Source: CALCKU01 sp964654665
Lineage (GTDB): Bacteria; Pseudomonadota; Alphaproteobacteria; Caulobacterales; Maricaulaceae
NCBI GenBank assembly: GCA_964654665.1
Contig: CAZZKV010000023.1
Location: 1-47,386 of the forward strand
DNA: 47,386 bases
Reading direction: 5' to 3'
Shown here: one piece after another, positions 42,787 to 47,386 of the stretch
How the letters are laid out: each line of letters begins with the position of its first letter
Position numbering within the stretch: position 1 is the first letter of the stretch
Notes under the pieces: generated by a model
Told to the model about the DNA's origin: nothing
Databases searched by the model: none
The model's input: the letters and a program-made list of their open reading frames with translations, nothing else
Program-made: the position numbers and the translations under genes

Positions 42787-45564
42787 TTACTCGGTGGATA
42801 AGCGTATCAAAGCCGTCCAATCTTGGTTATCCGTGGGCGGCATACCCAGAGATATCACCCCGCCGGCTGTAACCTGATCTTGAGCGCCTATTTGTAAGTC
42901 TCCGCCTGCGATAGGGTCATACCAGTGAATATCAAAATCACCGTCTTCAGCACTTAAATCCAACATCGCTCTCTCCCCTTTGGGAACATAAAGCACATAA
43001 ATTTCCCCCCTCTTGGCAAAACAATAAAGTCCGTTTGCAAGACGACAGGGCTCCATTGACCAATAAGGCAGATAATTTTCGAAAAACAGGGTGGCCTGAC
43101 GGGTCTGCGCCCAGAGAGTGTGTCGGGAACGCCAGTCTTCAGTTGTTAAATCATTCCCTTTTTGCCGAGCTCCAAAATACCATTCTACGCCCGCACCGCC
43201 AGCCAATAACGCCCCCCATAATACATGTTCTCGCAAACTATCATGACCCGGGTCATCCTCATCAGCCCGCGCACCCGTATGCCACATACCAATTTCATCC
43301 ATGGTAATAGGCCATAACTTTTCAGCCGTCTCAGACAAGGCGCTCCATTTTTGGATTTCACGATTAACGGTTTCTCGTTCAGCTACTTGAAAGGATAACG
43401 CGTCTATATCCTGATAACCCAACAAAGGCGTTAAAAGTTCGTCCTTATCGCTCGCCGCTGAATGCGTATGCAGCACAACAGAATGCCCATAGGGATCATT
43501 GGCTTTAAAAAAGGCCCCCATATCTTTGCGCTGCTGTGTATTTTGACCTTCGGGTCGCCAATGGGCTGGGCCATTTTCTTCCCCCAAATTCCAGACTAAA
43601 GCAGGATGATGGGCAAACCGAGCGATGAGTTCAAGATAATAGAGTTGCCGCAAACGTCCGGTCTCACCCGCATCGAGCATTAATTCATTTTCAGTTTCTT
43701 GCGTCACAAGATGAAGCAAAATTCCTTTTTTTTGCATATGCGAAAACACTATTTCCCACTGCGCTAATTTACTGACATCGAAACGGTCAAATTCAGAAGG
43801 ACGGATATAGGGCCAAACATCTTGTCCATCGCCCAATATATTCATTGTCAGAAAATAGACCGCATTCATTCCTTGGCCCGAAAGGTAATTCATAGCTCCA
43901 ATTAAACCTTTCCCCTTATCGTTTTGCCATGTGGGATCGCCCGCACGCCAGTCCCCAATATGGGGTTCAAATTCATGCAAGCGTTTATCAACTTTCGCTT
44001 CACCTTCGCGGGAACCGTCCTGAATACGATACGTTCCGTCAAAATCGGCATATCCCAGAAGGTTTTCAGGACTATTGGCACCGGCCTTCAGCCAATAATC
44101 ACCGTCAACCCCAAATTTAAAATAACGCCCCTGCTGGACAAGACGGCCCTGTGCCCGAAAATCCGTTCCAGCTTTATCTGTCGGGATTACTAAAAATTCA
44201 CCGGATGGATCTTCGAGCAAAACAGGATCACCTGCTTCTGATGCAAGAGAGAAGGCTACATCATTACCTGTACGAAAATCAGCTTTATAAGACCAAAGAC
44301 CCGGTTTATCCGGCGAAAATCTAACTCGCCAAATACGGCCCGACGATGCCCCCGTCTCGGCCGCCTCTCCATCGGCGGCATAAAACCCACGTATTCTATA
44401 ACTTTGCTCACCATTTTTAAATGTGACCCAAAGTCGGTAATCCGTAAAAGGGTTCAGTAACGCACCTTCTGCGCTCATAGGACCTGTAAAATCTAATTCG
44501 ATCTTATGCCATTGACGAAATACGGATCGGTTAGCGGTCTGTTTAGTTTCTAAATCGCGGTCTTTGGAGGGCAGTTTCAAGCGTTCCAGAGTTGTTAATT
44601 CCGGTTCTCCCCCGCGATTTCCACAGCCGGATGCCGTATAAAGATAACCACCAATAACCGCAAAGCCGGATCCATGACGTCCTTGATTAAAATCAGGCCA
44701 AATATGCCACCTCTGGCTTTGCGTATTGTAAACCTCCACCTCGTCATGCGCCGCGATCTGATTTCCGCTTTCCCCGCCGCCTATAATAATATTATCATTC
44801 CAAGCAAAGGCCATGGCTCCAGCCCGTTCCGTGGGAAGCGATTGCGCCGTATTAATGGGTTGCCACTTTCCTGTGGCCAAATCAAAAACATCGCCAAATC
44901 TTGTCGTCAATTCAAAGCTCTTTTTCTCCCGGTAATGGGTCCGGCGGCCCGCAAAAGCGTATAATTTATCGCCGGAAACGACAGCTTGAAAATGATCCCG
45001 CGCCTGCGGGGCATCCGGTAAAAGCACCCACTCCCCTGTTTGCGGATCAAAACTATCAAGCCACGGCTTAAATCCGTCCATATGTCCATTTGTAATACCG
45101 CCAATCAGATAAATTTTTCCATCATATACGGCCGCTCCAGCCCCGCCGCGGCGACGATCAGCCGGGATATCAGCTCCTCGTTCCCACCGATCCTCTTTCG
45201 GGTGGTAAATCAGCACATGCGCCAGCGGCGTTTCATGAGGCCATTGGCCTGTCATGGCCCCAATCACATATATCGCTTGCCCATATGTTACCGCTTGGAA
45301 ATGATGAATCTCAACCGGCGGTTTTGATGCAGCAGTCCATTGACTTGTATCGGGGTCATAAATTTCAACAGGATTAAGGCGGCGCCCTCCCATCAGATAT
45401 AATTTATCTTCAAAAGCGACGAGGCTGGCTTCATGACGAGCCGTTGGCAGACCATAAGTTTCAACGCTTTCCCATGCCCAATCAGAAATCGCCGTCTGAC
45501 CACAGCCTGAAAAACACAACCCCATAAAACAGAATAAAAGAATATGACCCCAAATTCTCAGCAT
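42787..45564 (-). CDS. Kelch propeller - DUF5060 - TIM-barrel hydrolase-like fusion lipoprotein
   Basis: A 925-aa predicted lipoprotein (lipobox FSGC). Residues about 30-335 form a six-repeat Kelch propeller (repeats such as KLYLMGGRR, KIYLIGG, IIIGGGESG and YLYTASGCG). Residues about 355-440 match DUF5060-type beta-sandwich (FTGP, NPFTDYRLWVTF, IRGFYAADGE, RVRFSPDKPGLWSY). The following domain (VDGDYWLKAGANSPENLLGYADFDGTY, GKGLIGAMNYLSGQGMNAVYFLTMNI, HPALVWNLGEENG, WPITMDEIG) has the look of a GH5/DUF4038-like TIM barrel with Glu in NLGEEN and in DEIG as possible acid/nucleophile. The C-terminal sandwich follows. A polysaccharide-acting surface enzyme is likely; catalysis is unproven. It starts 5 bases after the cupin stop. 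Confidence 0.8.
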   Translation of the reverse strand: MLRIWGHILLFCFMGLCFSGCGQTAISDWAWESVETYGLPTARHEASLVAFEDKLYLMGGRRLNPVEIYDPDTSQWTAASKPPVEIHHFQAVTYGQAIYVIGAMTGQWPHETPLAHVLIYHPKEDRWERGADIPADRRRGGAGAAVYDGKIYLIGGITNGHMDGFKPWLDSFDPQTGEWVLLPDAPQARDHFQAVVSGDKLYAFAGRRTHYREKKSFELTTRFGDVFDLATGKWQPINTAQSLPTERAGAMAFAWNDNIIIGGGESGNQIAAHDEVEVYNTQSQRWHIWPDFNQGRHGSGFAVIGGYLYTASGCGNRGGEPELTTLERLKLPSKDRDLETKQTANRSVFRQWHKIELDFTGPMSAEGALLNPFTDYRLWVTFKNGEQSYRIRGFYAADGEAAETGASSGRIWRVRFSPDKPGLWSYKADFRTGNDVAFSLASEAGDPVLLEDPSGEFLVIPTDKAGTDFRAQGRLVQQGRYFKFGVDGDYWLKAGANSPENLLGYADFDGTYRIQDGSREGEAKVDKRLHEFEPHIGDWRAGDPTWQNDKGKGLIGAMNYLSGQGMNAVYFLTMNILGDGQDVWPYIRPSEFDRFDVSKLAQWEIVFSHMQKKGILLHLVTQETENELMLDAGETGRLRQLYYLELIARFAHHPALVWNLGEENGPAHWRPEGQNTQQRKDMGAFFKANDPYGHSVVLHTHSAASDKDELLTPLLGYQDIDALSFQVAERETVNREIQKWSALSETAEKLWPITMDEIGMWHTGARADEDDPGHDSLREHVLWGALLAGGAGVEWYFGARQKGNDLTTEDWRSRHTLWAQTRQATLFFENYLPYWSMEPCRLANGLYCFAKRGEIYVLYVPKGERAMLDLSAEDGDFDIHWYDPIAGGDLQIGAQDQVTAGGVISLGMPPTDNQDWTALIRLSTE

Positions 45565-45569
45565 ATTGA

Positions 45570-46016
45570 CTACTTGGGCAAAGGACGGGGGGCTATGCCT
45601 TTAGAATCCCATTTCCAAAAAACAAAAGACAGAACCTCGTCACCTGTATTTTTTATGCCGTGAACATCCCACGGGGATGCATAAAGCATATCGCCTGTTT
45701 TGGCTGGAAATGCCTTGCCATTAAGAGACCATGTCCCCTGCCCTGCTAAAATCATTAAATATTCTTCTTGGGCATGTTGATGAGGTGGGTGAATTTCTTG
45801 ACCGGGATTAATATCAGCAACACCCGAGAGGACATTTTTTGCCCCAAATGACTCGCCCTCAAAATATTTTATAAAATCACCCCATTCAGCGGTTTCAACC
45901 GATATATCTGCACGCGATAAGACATCTGATGTAATATTTACGGTTTCTTTTTGATCCGTTACAGCACAGGCTTGTAACCCTATACATATGCCGCATAAAA
46001 TTAAAAACTGTTTCAC
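45570..46016 (-). CDS. Cupin-domain lipoprotein
   Basis: A 148-aa protein with signal peptide and lipobox LQAC, then a single cupin: HPPHQHAQEEYLMILAGQGTW gives the HxHx(n)E metal set and SPWDVHGIKN the second His. I choose the GTG at 46016 because AGGAG lies 7 bases upstream and the longer frame (from 46058) runs through the terminator-like hairpin. It may bind a sugar or sugar-acid ligand at the envelope, or isomerise one. It lies between the TonB receptor and the Kelch-fusion gene. Confidence 0.83.
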   Translation of the reverse strand: MKQFLILCGICIGLQACAVTDQKETVNITSDVLSRADISVETAEWGDFIKYFEGESFGAKNVLSGVADINPGQEIHPPHQHAQEEYLMILAGQGTWSLNGKAFPAKTGDMLYASPWDVHGIKNTGDEVLSFVFWKWDSKGIAPRPLPK

Positions 46017-46036
46017 GATAACGCTCCTGTTAAGCG

Positions 46037-46069
46037 GTAAAATAAATGCCGCCAGCAATGCTGGCGGCA
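46037..46069 (-). terminator. Hairpin with T-rich tail after the TonB receptor
   Basis: Perfect 10-bp stem TGCCGCCAGC / GCTGGCGGCA with a 3-base loop at 46047-46069, followed on the minus strand by TTTATTTTA. It is 40 bp after the receptor stop and 21 bp before the cupin GTG start. It may terminate most receptor transcripts, leaving lower expression of the cupin, Kelch and GntP genes. Confidence 0.72.
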
Positions 46070-46108
46070 GACCTTAAATATGTGTCCTAAGACATATTTC
46101 GAATGCGG

Positions 46109-47386
46109 TTAGAATGTTGCCCGGGCAATCAAACTAAAGCGGCGATCATTCCTAAAGAATGAGCGAGGAGCCCGCAAACTGGCATCGTTAATGGATTGCG
46201 TTGTCTCGGTCACATCATCCAACAGATTAACTGCTTGGGCACCAATTTTCCAATTTTCATTGACATCGAAGAAGAGCGACGCATCAAGCTGTCCTGTCGA
46301 TGGTTGATAAATTGTCGCATTCGGGAAAATAACATCACGCGGTGTTAATTGGAACTCACTACGCCAACTATAAGCAACACGCGCCTGAACAGGGCCTTTT
46401 TCATAAAGACCAATCAAGTTGATATTATGCTCGGAAATACGTGGGAAAACACCCCGGTCAATTTCAAAATTGGCAACAACAGGGTCATCTGACGGTAAAT
46501 TAGGATCGATCGTTGGTTCAATCCCATCGGAGTCAATGTAAGAGTAGTTAAACTGCATACCTAAACCGCTCAAAGCACCCGGTAAGAAATCATAGAACTG
46601 CTGATAGGCAAATTCTACGCCTTTCAATGTCGCTTCATCATCACTCTCGTTAACAAAAGAGTTAAAGGGCACTTGTTGACCTGCAATTTGTAATGGCGTT
46701 CCATCCGGCGCCAATACTGATAATGGTGATGAGTTAATAAAGTCATCAATAGACTTATAGAAGGTTGTCAATGTGATAGATCCTGAGTCATCGAAATACC
46801 ATTCCCATGATAAATCAAGATTGGTTGACAATTGCGGTGTCAATTGCGCATTACCAGATTGGGACCCTTCGAAACCACCGAATGTATTAATAGTTCCGCC
46901 AGTACCATTCGGCGTATTTGTTGAAATATCCGCGACTGTTCTAATAACAGGACGTTGACTAAGTTCTACAACACTTGGACGTGAAAGCGTACGTGATGCT
47001 GCAAAACGCACCAAATGACCATTATCCAAATCGAGCTTTAAATTCAAGCTGGGTAGCCATTCATCATAATTTACATTTACAGGCGTAACGCGAACACTGC
47101 CGTCACCAAATGCTGTATCTAAAGCCGCAAGGTTCAAACTACAAAACCCAGGTGTATCAATGAGTCCACCACCGGGATTAGCAGCTTGTCTTTGCAAACG
47201 AACAGCAGGATCACATAAGTCACGTTGATTCTGGTTAAATAACGCCCCAGATGATGGCGCGATCTGCAGTGATGTTGCTGTCCGATCCGTATTCACATAC
47301 CGCAAACCAACATTACCTGATAAAGAAATTCCTTCACCGCCCAATATATCGTCCCATCCAAAATCAAGACGCGTATAAGCCGCAAA
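46109..47386 (-). CDS. TonB-dependent receptor (partial, 5' end off window)
   Basis: The minus frame is open from the right edge to a TAA at 46109 (425 residues of the C-terminal barrel seen). Strand repeats such as GNVGLRYVNTDRTA, LVRFAASRTLSRPSV, LDLSWEWYFDDSGSITLTTFYK and VRYSWRSEFQ-like pieces are typical, and it ends RFSLIARATF with terminal Phe, the outer-membrane insertion signal. The size and style match Caulobacter-type carbohydrate TonB receptors. By context it imports a glucoside or oligosaccharide processed by the GH3 and Kelch-fusion enzymes. The plug and TonB box are not in the window. Confidence 0.9.
   Translation of the reverse strand, partial: FAAYTRLDFGWDDILGGEGISLSGNVGLRYVNTDRTATSLQIAPSSGALFNQNQRDLCDPAVRLQRQAANPGGGLIDTPGFCSLNLAALDTAFGDGSVRVTPVNVNYDEWLPSLNLKLDLDNGHLVRFAASRTLSRPSVVELSQRPVIRTVADISTNTPNGTGGTINTFGGFEGSQSGNAQLTPQLSTNLDLSWEWYFDDSGSITLTTFYKSIDDFINSSPLSVLAPDGTPLQIAGQQVPFNSFVNESDDEATLKGVEFAYQQFYDFLPGALSGLGMQFNYSYIDSDGIEPTIDPNLPSDDPVVANFEIDRGVFPRISEHNINLIGLYEKGPVQARVAYSWRSEFQLTPRDVIFPNATIYQPSTGQLDASLFFDVNENWKIGAQAVNLLDDVTETTQSINDASLRAPRSFFRNDRRFSLIARATF

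Noticed and set aside
1..47386. CRISPR arrays, tandem repeats, attachment sites, replication origin
   Set aside because: No spaced direct repeats, integrase-flanked duplications or DnaA-box clusters were seen on reading.

Overview
The window looks like a chromosomal piece of a marine-type alphaproteobacterium, probably near Hyphomonadaceae/Caulobacterales. The clues are a cysE / DUF3126 / gamma-carbonic-anhydrase operon (DUF3126 is an alphaproteobacterial family), a Caulobacter-style TonB-dependent receptor next to a LacI-controlled sugar locus, and base composition that by eye is slightly under 50% G+C. This placement is inference. I saw no tRNA, rRNA or CRISPR array.

Region 1 (1-20.2 kb) is an acyl-CoA catabolic island. 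At the left edge a redoxin gene and a truncated lactonase-family lipoprotein gene run leftward. They are followed by about 1.1 kb of relics: a multiply frameshifted SDR and a broken IS200-type transposase. A rightward operon (2729-10105) then encodes a CoA ligase, SCP2-type thiolase, acyl-CoA dehydrogenase, HSD10-like dehydrogenase, MFS transporter and alpha-methylacyl-CoA racemase-type enzyme, preceded by an AhpD/CMD-like gene. A leftward block holds an MDR oxidoreductase, two glutathione transferases and an Fe-ADH/maleylacetate-reductase-like enzyme. A second rightward operon (14690-19588) encodes a crotonase, an ACAD10/11-type dehydrogenase, an APH-fold kinase, an SDR and an HSL-type esterase. 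A MarR gene with its own terminator closes the island. The kinase plus ACAD pair is the signature of 4-hydroxyacyl-CoA degradation. Three copies of one 16-bp semi-palindrome sit in front of the separate transcription units of this island, suggesting a single regulon.

Region 2 (20.2-22.8 kb) is a decay zone. It has no convincing intact gene except one exported barrel-like protein, and contains a 3' fragment of an IS3-family transposase.

Region 3 (22.8-32.7 kb) is mostly housekeeping: a patatin phospholipase, a membrane-protein pair, a rhomboid protease, a GYF_2 protein, the cysE operon, queF, an acyltransferase-3 protein, and frmA/frmB for formaldehyde detoxification.

Region 4 (32.8 kb to the right edge) is a glucoside/gluconate utilisation locus: SSS and GPH transporters, a LacI repressor, a Tat-exported SMP-30 lactonase lipoprotein, a GH3 beta-glucosidase lipoprotein, gluconate kinase, a GntP permease, a Kelch-DUF5060-hydrolase fusion lipoprotein, a cupin lipoprotein and a truncated TonB receptor. 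Two palindromes of the form TTGACA-N4-TGTCAA lie at its promoters and are the likely LacI operators.
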